Assembly: GCF_040939455.1 (NCBI RefSeq)
Contig: NC_134106.1
Span: forward strand, 84,637,001 to 84,701,000
DNA from: Microcebus murinus
Taxonomy: Eukaryota > Chordata > Mammalia > Primates > Cheirogaleidae
DNA: 64,000 bases
Direction: 5' to 3'
Part shown: in pieces, positions 1-11,800 of the stretch
Layout: each line of letters starts with the position of its first letter
Numbering within the stretch: position 1 is the stretch's first letter
Position numbers and translations under genes: made by a program
The notes under the pieces: model-generated
Databases searched by the model: none
What the model was told of the DNA's origin: nothing
What the model saw: only the letters and a program-made list of their open reading frames with translations

Positions 1-648
1 ATGACCCAAAGGTTGGATTTGTGTCAACAGTCTGGAATACCAGAACTCATTTTCCAATGAGAAGGGAAGCTCTCTGCAGCAGGTGGTCCCTTCTCAGAGC
101 CCACAGTGGATGACTTCTCGGCCCTGAAGTAATCAGAATAGTCTCTGCTTAGCCTACTATTTGGAGTTGGCACCTGATCGGGCTTTCTCCTGCTATCCTG
201 CCTCCTTCTCCTGTTTTTCTCCCATACTCCTACTACGTGATGGGTGCGCCAGGCTCTTCCAGGCCAGGCTGGGAACCTACTAAGTGCAGACCATGGTTTC
301 TACGGGCGGTGAAGTCTGAGACAGGAGCAGTGAGGAATGATGCCGGGGCAAAGGGAGTGCTCCCCTTCACTCCTCACTGGCACCAGCTATGGGGAATACC
401 CACTTCCAGCTCCCCAACAATCTCTAAGACCCTGCTCTAAGATTCCTGCTAGGACCACAGACAGACTCACTCTGTCCCAGCAAGGAGAAATCATCATCCG
501 AAGCCTCTCCATGTAACTGTGGACACACCCAGAGTGGATACCCAAGCCTGCCCCGCCAGTGACGTCCAGAGGCGCGCACAAGAAGAACCAGCCCCCAATG
601 ACCCACTGGCCCAAGACGGGGCATCCTGCCTCCCTTCATGACACCCAC
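1..648 (-). other. ST6GAL2: start of ST6GAL2 intron 2 (partial)
   Basis: This stretch lies directly downstream of the splice donor of the ST6GAL2 coding exon on the minus strand, so it should be the first part of the next intron. The open frame of the exon runs on into it to about 494, but only as read-through past the donor. I see no recognisable repeat or second exon in it. Confidence 0.75.
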
Positions 649-1582
649 CTATTTCCTCGCCCAAGGAGGAGTTGAGGATTGCGCCTGCAGACATGACCAC
701 GGCGCAGCTGCGCAGGCCGCGGGGGTGCAGCTGGCTCAGGGGCACGGCGGGCACCAGCCGCTGCCAGCCGAGAGCGGAGAAGGGCGCCTCGGTGCCGTCC
801 AGGGTGCGCACGCGCACGCGGCTCCGCAGCCGGCACAGCAGCTCCGCCCTGCTCAGCGCCGCCGCCCGCCGCCCGCGGAAGCGCACCCCGTGCTTGTTGG
901 CCGTCAGGTAAGCCTTCATCGCCTTCTGCAGGCGCGGGCTCAGCATCTTGGAGGAGACGTTTCCCTTCCAGAGCTGGTACAGCAAGGCCCTGGACATGAA
1001 GGGCCTGCTCTCGTCGTCGACCTCCAACACGTGGGTCCTTCTCTGTCTCCGGTGCCCGTCCTTCACCCGCACGCTCTGGACCTGTCCGGCCGGCAGAGCC
1101 CGCTGCTTCTGGCCTGGCTCCCCGGGGGAAGAGAATCCCAGTGTCCCCTGAGTGTGGCTGTGCCACCCTGGCTGACCAGCAGCAAAAAAGTAGGCGTCGT
1201 CCTCCGCGTAGAAAGCGTTCTGAGATTTTCTCTCCACCTGGGAGGAAAAAAAGTCTTCACTTTCAAAGTCATCTTGCGCCTGGGCCCATTGCTGCAGGTC
1301 ACCAGGTCCCACGTGAAAGGGGCCGGCCGGGCGGCCCGCGGGCAGCGCCGGGTCTGCGTCCATGCTTCCGGGCGAGGCGGGCTCGTGCATGGCGCCCATG
1401 ATGACCCGCTGCTTGCCCTGCACGGGCAGGAGCCTCCTGGTCTCCAGGAAGGAGAAGGAGCTGGGCGCAGGCTCAGCAGGGTTGCTGTCGGTGAAGTAGA
1501 TGAAAATCACCAGAAAGAAGAGCCCCCAAGCGAATATTCCGAACAGCATTCGTTGTCTCCATTGCTTCAGGTGTGGTTTCAT
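649..1582 (-). CDS. ST6GAL2: ST6GAL2 first coding exon (beta-galactoside alpha-2,6-sialyltransferase 2, N-terminal part)
   Basis: The family moves sialic acid from CMP-sialic acid to terminal galactose in alpha-2,6 linkage, acting in the Golgi lumen as a type II membrane protein. The exon codes 311 residues plus one base of a split codon. The protein starts [20 protein letters not shown], a short cytoplasmic tail followed by one signal-anchor segment at about residues 12-30. A low-complexity stem follows to about residue 195. The catalytic domain begins near [10 protein letters not shown] (about 205). The last residues, [21 protein letters not shown] (290-310), are the start of sialylmotif L, including its conserved Cys293. 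N-glycosylation sequons are NVS at 208 and NSS at 304. The frame stays open past 649, but ATAG|GTGGGT with GT at 648-647 is a good splice donor and the homology stops there. Human ST6GAL2 is 529 residues as I recall, so the C-terminal 40% lies outside the window. Compared with the human protein from memory, the stem looks a few residues shorter near residue 190. The exon is GC- and CpG-rich. I see no frameshift or stop, so the gene looks functional. Confidence 0.94.
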
Positions 1583-1612
1583 GGCAAGTCTCTGGGGTCA
1601 GCTCCTTGTGAC
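1583..1612 (-). other. ST6GAL2: 5' UTR part of the ST6GAL2 coding exon, with splice acceptor
   Basis: Upstream of the ATG on the minus strand, a pyrimidine-containing tract ends in CTGCTTTAG|GTCACA. This places a likely acceptor AG at 1614-1613 and the exon start at 1612. About 30 bases of untranslated leader would then precede the start codon. The boundary is inferred from the motif only. Confidence 0.6.
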
Positions 1613-2565
1613 CTAAAGCAGGTGGGAGGCAGAATGAACCTGAAAAACAGCCAGATGCTACAGTTAGCCAGTGTGGGACATCTGCTCATACGCTGCCGGA
1701 AACTTCCATCTGGAACAGTGTTTCCAGGCACGGGTGGTGGGTGGGCGTTGGGGGGAGGGGGTATTAGGAGGGTCATCAGAAACTAGAATCATCTCAGAGC
1801 TTAAGCTAAATCCAGCTGTCATATTTACCCGCCCTCAGCCCTGACCTCTGCAAGGCAGGGGACCTCACCATCTCAGCTGAGTGTCTAGGGAGGGAGGAGG
1901 TGGGATGAGTGTATATTTGCGAAAACCTCACTCAGGAGCATATCTGCTTCCCCACCTTGAGAGACACTTAGCAAGGCGCCTGCTAACAAGCTCCCCCTGC
2001 ATCCAGCGTTACAGAATTCCAGTTTGGTAAAGCAAAGCAGGAGAATTAAGCAGAGTTTTTCCTCTCTTATCTGCTTATCAGATGGCCCAAGGCGCAAATT
2101 GTTTCTAAGGGTTGACAACCATATCTGATTTGCTCATTTCTCCTCAGGCCTGGCTGGCTACTTGGAACATACCAGAATTGCACCGATGGCACTGACTGAA
2201 GAATGCCCTCCTACTCACCCTTGCCATGAGCACTGGTGGGATAAGAGGAACATGTGCTTAAATTTTACGTAGGGAGAGGTGAGGCAAGAGCTTGCTGATC
2301 CTAGATGAGACTCCAACAGAGAAGGGTGACAAAAGAAGGAGAGATGAAAAGTATCAGATACAGTGGACCAATGTTACTGCTATGTGGGTAGCACAGTGCT
2401 TGGTACTAAGGGAAATACAACATTAAGAAGACATGCTCCTAACCTTCAAGAACTTATGCAAAGAAATGGAAAAACATAGGTATGTTTGTGGAATAAGAAT
2501 TAAGCTTGCTAGAACTTCAAACTGAGCACAAAGCCAAGCACAGGCAGATAATAAATAAACAGATG
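1613..2565 (-). other. ST6GAL2 intron 1, mostly unique sequence
   Basis: No gene is visible. Around 2390-2470 there is a weak resemblance to an old L2/MIR-type repeat (a stretch of the kind cagtgcttggtactaag). Otherwise I recognise nothing. Confidence 0.5.
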
Positions 2566-2609
2566 TGCGTCTGTGTGTGTGTGTGCGTGTGTGCGTGTGT
2601 GTGTGTGTT
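2566..2609. repeat. (GT)n microsatellite, imperfect
   Basis: A run of GT dinucleotides is broken by several GC and CT units. It explains the cysteine/valine and histidine/threonine-rich chance frames seen on both strands here. Confidence 0.95.
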
Positions 2610-3179
2610 CTGGGGAGGGGCTGTGTGTCTGGGGGTATGCATGAGTATATGTTTGGGTGATGGTGTTGGAAGAAGAATGGAGACCACCTGGGGAAGATGT
2701 AACTGGGGTGGTACATCCTTCCTGCCATGGAGAGCCTTGAGCACCTGCTGGGATGCCTGGGCCACATGCTGTATGAGAAAGAGGGAGTGACGTTCTTAGA
2801 GCAAGAGAGTGACATGGTGGTTCCATGGGCTTTCAGGAGATTACTTTGTGGCAGGCAAGGCAGGGTGGCATGCAGGGAGGAAACACAGGGAAGGAGGAGG
2901 TCATTAGTATTATAGAAACCAGTCACCAGAAAGTAGAGAGAATCTGCCAGGAGGTGCTGCTAGGGGAAATCTGTGGCCTCCACCCTTCTTCTCTGGCTGA
3001 GGCTGACTACTCCTAAAGCACAAAAGCATGCAGGGTGTGACCATAATGCAATGGCTGGTGTCTTTACTCAAGCAGATAGTAACTGAAATCAAAATGAGTG
3101 CTCCTAGGGTCACTTGCGGAGTGGTCAACTTGGGAAGTCATACAATGTCTTTGGTGGAAAGAGATGTGCCAAAGGTAAG
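2610..3179. other. intron 1, no feature recognised
   Basis: Purine-rich, apparently unique sequence. No repeat, exon or RNA gene was recognised. Confidence 0.4.
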
Positions 3180-3770
3180 AAAACCACATTTCTTTTGTGG
3201 CTCTATAGTGGATTAAAGGTGGACACAGATTTTTTGACCTTCCACTCAGGGAGAGGTAGGGTCTATATCTCCCTCCATTAAATAAAAGTGGGGCCCTGTG
3301 ACTGCTTGCACTAGAGGATGGTGGTGGTGACACTATGGCTGTTAGGGGGCCTAGGTTTAGCCGCTGTCACTTCCTGCCTCTTAGAATGCTCACTCTGGGG
3401 GAAGCTGGGCACCAACGAAGACATGTCCCTAAGCTTAGTCCACCATGCAGTAAGGACCCTCAAGCTAGCCATGTGGAAGGGCCGCATGCAATGAGAGAAG
3501 CCAGGCAGCCTCAAGCTGTTTCAGCCATCCCAATGGTGGCACCAAACATGAGGAATGAAGAGGACATCCTGGATGCTCTGCCCTGCTAAGCTTCAGGTGA
3601 CTCTATCCCCAGCTACCAACTAACTGCAACCCACAGAAAACCCTAAGGGAGAACCAGCCGAGCCCAATCAACTCATGGAACCATGAGCAATAATAATAGG
3701 TTGTTGTTCTGAAACACTAGGTTTTAAGGTGATTTGTTACATTAAATCATTGGAATAGGCTATAATTGAA
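3180..3770 (+). mobile_element. MaLR (MLT1-like) solo LTR
   Basis: The right part has the characteristic MLT1 order: gagaaccagcc, then a segment ending catgagcaataataatagg, then ttgttgttctgaaacactag and gtttt...ggtgatttgttac. These are old mammalian LTRs of the ERVL-MaLR group. The left boundary is approximate and the copy is diverged, with no internal retroviral sequence. Confidence 0.75.
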
Positions 3771-4020
3771 ATGCCAAATAAGAAGTTCCAAAACCGCTTC
3801 TAACAATTGCAGCATCCCAGAAGGATCCTACAAAAAGCAACATTCACTTACATGTACAAGTTGTGGTTTTTTAAAAAGTGTTTGCTTTATTATGTATTCA
3901 CATCAAAGCAAGGCTGTAGATTTCATATACGATCATAAATCAAACATACATATACAGAATATGCTTCAACCAAACCAGAATCATTGATGCCAAGAAGCAA
4001 ACATAGAAGAAATAATACCA
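3771..4020. other. intron 1, no feature recognised
   Basis: AT-rich, apparently unique sequence between the MLT1 LTR and the MIR. Confidence 0.4.
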
Positions 4021-4250
4021 GCAGTTAACTTGCTATATGCCAGGCTATGGTTAGCACTTGTCTTGGATTATTTCATTTGGTCTTCCCAATACCTAGTTAG
4101 GTAGGAAATATTACTATATCCATTCTCTAGATGAGGAAACTGAGGCCCAGAAAGATTAAATAACTTCCCCAAAGCACATAGATAGCAAGCAGCAGATATT
4201 ACATACAAATGGATGTGTCTGATTCTCAGGCTCACACTTCTTAACACTAA
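4021..4250 (+). mobile_element. MIR SINE
   Basis: It shows the MIR core in order: tgctatatgccaggc, an ATTTCATTT block, ctctagatgaggaaactgag, aagattaaataacttcccc and the cacatagatagcaag block. The copy is diverged, as usual for this ancient tRNA-derived family. Confidence 0.85.
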
Positions 4251-4659
4251 ATTCTGGTTCCATCTGATCACACCAACTGAAGCTATATTTTCTAAATTAC
4301 ACATCTCAAACTGTCGTGAAGGATCATTCCCCCCGCCTCCCCCAGTTGTCACTGTCTGATATTTTCTACTTCCATGCCTAAATGTCTTGGCATTGCCCAA
4401 CTGCTAGAAAACTTTCTAAATTCTTGCTCTCCATTTCTGTACATGCCCCATCGGGACCTGGTAATGAACAGTTTGTGGACATGCAGTCTGGCCCACACTT
4501 TGAGTAGCAACTTCTACATGATCTGTCTAACCTGTCCACTCAGGGGCCCATGCTTCAAGCTGTAATGCCCAACATGAAGGGCTTGAGGCTGCTTCTGATA
4601 TTTCAAGATTTTCAACAGAAATTGGAAAATTACCCTTAATAACAGTTATTCTGTTTCTG

Positions 4660-5320
4660 TCCCAGTGGGGTGCACTGCAATATAATTCTAACACTCACTA
4701 CTAAGAGTTAGAGCAGACCCCCTGAGTTAAGGGCTATTTTCCACAAGACTGCCCTCACTTTAGATGCCAGCTGCATGTGGGGTTCCCAGGCCACCCACAC
4801 TGACAGCTGTCCAGCTACCAAACCCCAGATTCTGAGGACACACTTCAGGTTTGATAATTTGCTAGAATGACTAACAGAAGTGATTATGGTTATGGTTCTA
4901 TTGTAATGGATACACATAGGGTGGTATCAGGAAAGAATGTAGGTTCCACACCCTCTCCCCTTGGGATCTGGCTGTGTCACCCTTCTGGCACATCTATGTG
5001 TTCACTAACCAGAAAGCTCCACGGAGCCCTGGTGTCCAGAGTTTTTACCAAGGTTTCATTAGGTAAGCGTGATTGATTATATCACTGGCTCTGTGACTGA
5101 ACTCAATCTCCGGTCCTTGTCTTCTCCCAGGAGGTCAGGCTGGCCCAAAGTTCCAACCCCATAATTTCACCTGGCTGATCTTTCTGGTGACCAAGCCCAG
5201 CCTATCATTGGCATAACAAAGACAGTCCATCACTCAGGAAATTCCAAGGGTTTTAGAAGCTACAAGCCAGGAACCCAGGGCAAAGCCCAGATAAATTCCT
5301 TATTATACCACACTTAGGGC
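4660..5320 (+). mobile_element. possible old ERV LTR, family uncertain
   Basis: Blocks such as tgactgaactcaatctcc, gaggtcaggctggccc aaagttccaacccc, tcactcaggaaattccaagg and ttattataccaca recall an old ERV LTR of the ERVL or ERV1 group. I cannot name the family from memory and both boundaries are rough. Confidence 0.45.
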
Positions 5321-5337
5321 TGCAGTAGCTAATTTAA

Positions 5338-5411
5338 CCCTTTGCACTCGCTTGCTTTTTTTCCATTATCCACTCGACATTATCCACACTCGACAGACAT
5401 CCGAGTGCAAA
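5338..5411. mobile_element. piggyBac-like miniature transposon, 74 bp
   Basis: The unit is flanked by TTAA on both sides (5334-5337 and 5412-5415), the piggyBac target site. Its ends are inverted repeats: CCCTTTGCACTCG on the left, and CGAGTGCAAA on the right, which reads TTTGCACTCG on the other strand. Inside, a CACTCGACA-type motif is repeated. It has no coding capacity. The length is far below a normal non-autonomous piggyBac copy, so it may be an internally deleted one. Confidence 0.7.
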
Positions 5412-5419
5412 TTAAAAGA

Positions 5420-8400
5420 CAGTCTTTCTTGCCTCTAGCGAGAATTATCATTACCTGCTTTCCCTGTACCAGCTCAGTGTGCAACTAAAGAATGGGAAAC
5501 AGAAGTTTCTTATTTCAGCATTTTAGAGAAATATTTCAAAACACAGAGGCAAAGGTGAAATGTGTGCAGAATGCAGGAAGTGAAATAACAAAAATGAAGA
5601 CTTGAGCTGTGGAAAGTTCTGGCCTCAGGGATCAGGGCCAAAGGCCGATGCCGCCCCCCCGCCCCCCACTCCGGATGAACTAATGTTGCCTTAGTTTGGC
5701 GAGTCAAGAAACCGCAGGAACTCAAGCTGAGAAGGTGAGCCTGCTAAATTTCATGGCAGGATTCAGATTATCACACATAAACTTCATTATATGAAAATGC
5801 CTAGTTCTTGGCTGGAGAGATGGGAAGTCTTGTTTGTCACAGCAGGTGACAGAAGGGGAGGGTGAATAATGAGAAGATGTCTGAGGATACAAAAAAAGAG
5901 AAAAGCCTGGCAGGGCAGAGGGGGCCATAACAGGGTGGTTGAGTGTGTCCTCCCTGCCAGGCATACTGGGAGGAGGCAGGGTTTCTAAAGCCCTCTGAGC
6001 ACCAAGAAATGAGCAAGTATCCCAATGCAAGAGTGAAGACTTGTCATTAGGTAAGTCTTACTTAACGTGGCTCTAACGCACAGTAATAATAGAAAGGAGT
6101 GGGTTTGCTTCCTTGCCACATGATTGGGCTTCGACTCTTAATAAACCAAAAGCCTTGGCTACAGCCTCTGTAGCTGCAAATCTTCTGTTGCCAATTAAGG
6201 GAACATTCTCCAAAATGACTAAGTCTCAAGGCAGTGTCAAATCCTCTGCTAGCGAAACGCTACAGAAATCGCTAGTCCCAGTCATCTGCATATTTGTAAC
6301 CAAGCCAGGTTAGACAGAGGTGGGGACATCACCAGTGTCATAGCCCTGTTTTATCCTTTTCCTTAACATGACCATAGAGCCTAACAGAAAGGAAGGTTTC
6401 AATAAGCAACAGCAACAGAAAAGACAATTTTTTTCCTATAATATAGTCCATCTGAAATATTATAGTGATATAGCTTAAATAAAGTCATCTGTAATACTCA
6501 GTGCAATAAATAGCCCATCATTAGCTAGTGTGATATTAATATAAATGGCATCAGGGGATAGGAGAGTCCCATCAGGCAACACCTATCCCCATGTTCAATG
6601 GAAAAGCGGTTCCTAATCCCACGTGTGCTTCGTCGAGCATGGTTCAGGTGACCCGGGCTGTTGAACTCTTGCCAGTTTTCCCAGGGGAAAAGCAATGGCA
6701 AGATTACACTCATCCCAGATGCGGTGTGACTTTGTCTTCCTTTCCATGGCGATTCTAACGGTATTACCTGGCAGGGGGAAGGTTTAAATTCCTGGTGGAT
6801 GTTCTCTATTTGAACTACTTTTCTCCATTCCCAATCTTTCCCCTGCTTCTGCTTCCTTTCTAGCCAAGCCTCCAGGGAACTTCTGTTTTTATAGCCAAAA
6901 ATCACAAGTGCCCCACTGCTGGAAATCAGAGATTGTTTTACCCCCTCAGGGAGGCCGGTGCCCACATCTTAGATACTGATTCCCAGACAAAGACATGAGT
7001 CACATTTCCTCATGGATATTCCAACTAGTACAAAAGAGTGTTTGAAATTCTCCTTCAAAGTGTTCTGAGAGAAATTACATCTTCCAAAAGGCACCATTTA
7101 TCATAAGTTGTCAGATGAAATTATGAAATGTAAACACTGCCACAGAGGAACATTACAATGCAGCTTAGGGTTAACGTAGCTCACTTCTTATTTTGTTCAA
7201 GGGCAGAGAGAAGTTAATTCTAGGCCTTGCCACTTTAATGATGTCCCTCCTAAGCCCTGCGGGACAAGCTTTATGGCCAATTTTCTTGAATGGAGAGGGT
7301 TTTTTTTTTTTTTTAACACACTTTGACTGATGAGTCTGCTACAGCTGCCAGCCAGCCAGGTTTTCTGTGAGTCTGAGAAACACTACGTCCTTTTTTGTGT
7401 TGAAGAGTTGCCTGGACTAATCTTAAGTCTAAGTATTTATTTTAATGTTGAAATAATAAAGAAGATTTAGTGTGTGAGCTATAGTGAGACACTCATGTAT
7501 CTTAATAGCCTTTAGGAGTCATTTTCTTTCAGAATCGTTTTTCTAAAATTAGCTCTTGTCACATATCTGAGAAAACCGTCTGGAGGAAAGAGGAAGATAC
7601 CTCCCCCAGCTGGAATCCTTTTTTTCTCTCTTAACATGCTTATTGGCTCCTTCTACAAATGAGCTCTTTTCTTTTCTTTTTTTCATTTTTTGTAAATGTA
7701 CAATAGCCTCCAGACTGTTAAGTGCAGAATGCTATGGGTGCACTCCCTAATGCATCCTCACTGGAGCCCCAGCCCATTCTTAAACTAATGTCCAGAAGAA
7801 CAGAAAGAAAAAGGTCGCTGGGGCAGCAGCCTCCCGGTGGGGGCAGGGCAGCCCCCTACCCCCACCTCACCCCGTTTCTAGGCAGCGCACTCCAGGCAGG
7901 ACTGCCAGGTCTTGGTGCAAGGGCAGTCCTTCTGTAGGCAATGCCTCCTGCTTGTGACCAGGGCTGTCTGACTCCAGAGTGGATGTGGCAACGCCACCAA
8001 GAGCCATAAAGGGCACTGCTAGGGCTGGCAGACCTAAAAGACATCACTTGGCCAAGAATAAATTTGAGGCGCTGGTTAAACGGTTAATGTAAAGTTTGGA
8101 CCTTTGAGCAACCTGCAGTGAGGAAGCCTGCAAGCTCCTTGAAGGTGGGACCACGTTTTCTTCAGTCTTGTGTTCCTACCAATCAAAGTGGGCTGGCAGT
8201 GGTGGAAGGTGTCCTTCACATATTTCTGAATTAAATGAAATGAGCGCCTAGATCAATAAAAGGAATGGGAGGATGTACTGCAGAGGGAGTGCCCACCGGG
8301 CTCTCTGCCGCTGGGGAGGGAGGCTGTGCCTGGCTCCCTGCGCTGTCAGTGTGGATGGGTGTCAGGGGGTCTCCAGGAGAGTGCGCGGCAGGCTGCTGCG

Positions 8401-8490
8401 GTGGGGTTAGGTTTGTGTTACTAGCAGCGGAGGTGGCAGTGGTCACCAGTGGCAGATGCACCAGCAGCAGTGCTGTCAAAGGCTGCCACC
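5420..8490. other. intron 1, mostly unique sequence
   Basis: I recognise no exon, RNA gene or well-preserved transposon here. There are a short C-run at about 5653-5669 and a T-run at about 7300-7315. The small open frames have no family resemblance. Confidence 0.4.
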
Positions 8491-8494
8491 GGTC

Positions 8495-8670
8495 AAATGC
8501 TACTTACATGCCAGGCCCGGTGCTGAGCACGCATCATCTCATTTCAGTTCCTCATCTCAGTCTCATCTTGACAACAAAATCCCTAATAAACACTATTATC
8601 CTCATTAGGCATATAAAGAGACTGAGGCTCCAAGTGGTTCCATTCTGGTATGTTGTCCCAAAGTCTTTCT
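8495..8670 (+). mobile_element. MIR SINE
   Basis: The blocks tacttacatgccaggcccgg, tgctgagcacgcatcatctc, tattatcctcatta and gagactgaggctc follow MIR order on the plus strand. The copy is diverged. Confidence 0.75.
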
Positions 8671-11410
8671 TTCACTAGATCATGAAGCCAGAAAAAATTG
8701 TTAGTGCTACTCAAGCACCAGCCTTACAAATTTAATTAGATTATTTTTTCTCTCCCTCTGCCCCAAAGTACCATGGCTAGTGTCAGCTCAGTTCCCTAAA
8801 TTTAGCAGGCCTTGTAACCCCCTAATACTCCGCTTTCCCCAAACATCCCTTTCTTTGCTGGAGTAACTGATTTTCCCAGTTAGGCCTCAGAATCCACCCC
8901 CTCCAGGTGCGTGGCATTTGCCAGAGACCTTAGTCTTGGGACACGCACCCAACAGATCTTTCCCCCTCAGAACGGGGCTGCCAACTCACTGATATTTCCA
9001 GAGAGAGAGGCTATAGGTGTTCAGGCCTATGATTGCATGAATTGCTCTCTAGGTAGGAAGACTAAACAATGCTGACTGCTTTGTTGCTCAGTCCTAGGAT
9101 TGCTCGATGTGTGAGGAGAAAGGGGATTAAAGTAATCCCAAGGGCTTCAAAGAGGAGGGGACTGAAGTTGGAGGTTGAAGGACAGACACGTCAGTATGGA
9201 AGAGAATTGGTGACTTCACGCCAGTGGAATGCCTGAGCTCGGCTGGACAAGTGTGTGCCACTCTTAAAAGACAATGGCATTATCCTTGTGGGTCAGATAA
9301 TTCCAGCAGTACAGGGTTTTTGCTTGAAGCGGGGCAGATGGGAAATAGTTTAAAAGGCAAAGATTCACATATGTGAGCCGCTCTGGCCAGCTTTCAGTTG
9401 GGGAAGGGGGAGGTGGAAGTGAGTCCAGACGAATACCATTGGTTGTGTGCAGAGACAACACAAGCTGCCTGCTAGCTAGGGGTCTGCTGGCTTCCTGAAA
9501 TAGCATTCATCAGCTTTGGACATGGTGGCTTGTTTGTTTTACAATAATGAGCATTCAAATATTTAAACCTCATACCAATAATGTGCCAAGGCTGGCAATT
9601 GGAGCTGCTAATTCACTTCAGCTCTGACATCTAATAGTCAAGAAGACGGAAGGTTGTGCACCTGCCACCGGACTTGAAAGGTTTACGTGGACTCCTAAAA
9701 CATAAGTGGGCTTTGGAGTAAAAGTATAGGTGGCTGCAGGTGGCTCCTACACAGAGGCTTCTGTACATGCAGAGGCCTCCACTTCACAGGAAAAGCAATG
9801 TAGGTTACTCCTGTCCCAGGCCAGGAGAGGTGCAGGACATTGCTGGGCTGGCAGCGGGCAGGCATGTGATGGTGACTGGTGACAGAGTGTGGCAAGTGTG
9901 GGCCACCATCCCCGGCTTACACACTGGGTGCTCTAGAGCGAGACAGGTGATATCTATGACAGTGAGTCTGTTACAAAGAGTAAAGGCAGCGTATGGTGGA
10001 CCAAAAAGCCCTGTGGTCAGGCAGCCTGTTCCTAACTGTGTAAGCCTCAGTTTGGGATGAGCCTCAGTTTCATCAAGTGTGAATCAAAACAAGGACTAGA
10101 TTCATCAGTGTTCTATGGCATGAATAGATAAGATGGCATGCTAAACATAGTCCTGGCCCAAAGTGAGAGCATGACAAATAATATTTTTGAGTCCAAGTTT
10201 TGAAATTCCATAAAAGTGGAAAAAAGTGGCATAACTAGCATGGATTTCACTGTATCAGTATTGGCCCTGTGTGTATACACTTGAAAGTTTAGTAGGCACC
10301 CCTCTCTTTAAATGATCCTAACTTGATGTGTGGTGTTCTGTATAGATAAACATTGGTACCCGACTCAAGCTAATAAGCACTAAATAAACCCTGCCTTAAA
10401 AAAAATCCTCTGTCTCATTTTTCAGTCCTATAAAGTACACCTGTCATGGACTGAATGCCTGATAATTATCTTCGAATGAGTTCACTGTGTTAATCAGTTT
10501 ATTATAATTTATGCTGCTATAATTCAACAAATATTTAAGTCTAATGTCAGGTTGCATGTATATCACATGGTGCCTTGACCTTGGAGAACTGACTTCGTTC
10601 TTGGGAAGTTAAGATTTACATTCTTGAGTAACAAAAGAGTGAGCAAAAAGGGTACTGTAGATTCAATTCCCAAATCTCTCAACAGTCCAGACAATGAGAC
10701 CTCTCACAAGAACCCAGAGAAGAAAGGGTGCTTCCAAGTGCCCTTTCAGAAGATTTCAAAGGCCCCATGTGGCATTTGTTTCTCTCACTGGAAAGACAGT
10801 GTTATGTGGCAAGAGCTGGATCTTAAAAAAAAAAAAAAAAAGCTAAATGTCTTAGCTCCATGTCCATGGGTAAATTTCAAGTGTAGCAGATGAGGGGAAA
10901 ATAAAGGCTACAAAAGCAAACAAACCGAACTGGGTCATTTATGTAGAATGTTTAAACACACAATATAAACTCCATCTAATAACTACCTCTAAGGAGGGAG
11001 GACAAAGGTTTGGATGGGTGGGAGGGGGATGCTTGTGTCATTGCCAAAATATTTCCCTTCTTACAGAGAAAAAATCAGCTGTAAATATAGCAAACTATTA
11101 ATATGTTTATTAAATCTCGGTATGAAACTTCCTTACTATATTTAGTTTCTCTATTTTTACCACATATTTAAAGTACTTAATGATTTTAAACAACAACAAA
11201 AATTGTAAAAATAAAGTCGTAGTAAAAGTTATAAAAATAAGAAAGAGAAATCACTGTGTTGACATATACATCTTTATTTCCAAATCCCCTTGGGTAACAA
11301 TTCCTGCTAATCTAGCAACATAAAATCTAACAGTTTACACTGGACTCAAGATTTAGTTAAAGTTTTCACATGATAACAGTATCAGTCTAGAAGAGAATAA
11401 CTTAACACTA
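8671..11410. other. intron 1, mostly unique sequence with weak MIR traces
   Basis: A weak minus-strand MIR-like piece lies at about 10035-10160 (a cctcagtttcatc block). There is an A17 run at about 10826-10842. No gene is supported. Confidence 0.4.
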
Positions 11411-11416
11411 TAAGGC

Positions 11417-11620
11417 TGCAGTCCCCAATCCCCAGACTTCGGATTGGCACTGGTCCTGGGCCTGTTAGGGACCAGGCCACAGAGCTCTGCCCCCACCACC
11501 CCTGTCCTTGGAAAAATCATCTTCCATGAAACTTAGCAACTGGGGCCACACAGCAGGAGGTGAGCAGCAGGGTGTGGAGGTGCCCCAGTGCCCTGAAGGG
11601 TTTATGTAAGCCTTGAAGAG
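11417..11620 (-). mobile_element. hAT-Charlie (MER1-like) non-autonomous fragment
   Basis: The start, gcagtccccaatcccc followed by a ggcctgttagggaccaggcc block and later a cacacagcaggaggtgagcag block, matches the reverse complement of the 3' end of the element at 37557-38001. A cttggaaaaatcatcttcca block between them resembles its 5' end, so the copy is rearranged. Confidence 0.6.
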
Positions 11621-11669
11621 CCCCAAGTTTACCTTGGGACAAGCATTCCGGCCCTGACTCTTAGCTGTC

Positions 11670-11800
11670 CCTGGGAAGTTAGGCAAGTTTCTTTACCTCT
11701 TTAGACCTCAACTTCGTCGTCTGTAAAATGAAGATAATCCCAACCTCATAGAGTTGTTATAGAATAACATATGTTAGATGAGAAAATGGAAATAAGTTAC
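11670..11800 (-). mobile_element. MIR SINE fragment
   Basis: The sequence reads as MIR reversed: gcaagtttctttacctcttt, tctgtaaaatgaagataat, ccaacctcatagagttgtta. It is a short, diverged copy. Confidence 0.75.

Noticed and set aside
638..1786. 382-codon open frame on the plus strand opposite the ST6GAL2 exon
   Set aside because: It is the antisense shadow of a GC-rich coding exon. The translation resembles no family and the real gene on the other strand explains the open frame.
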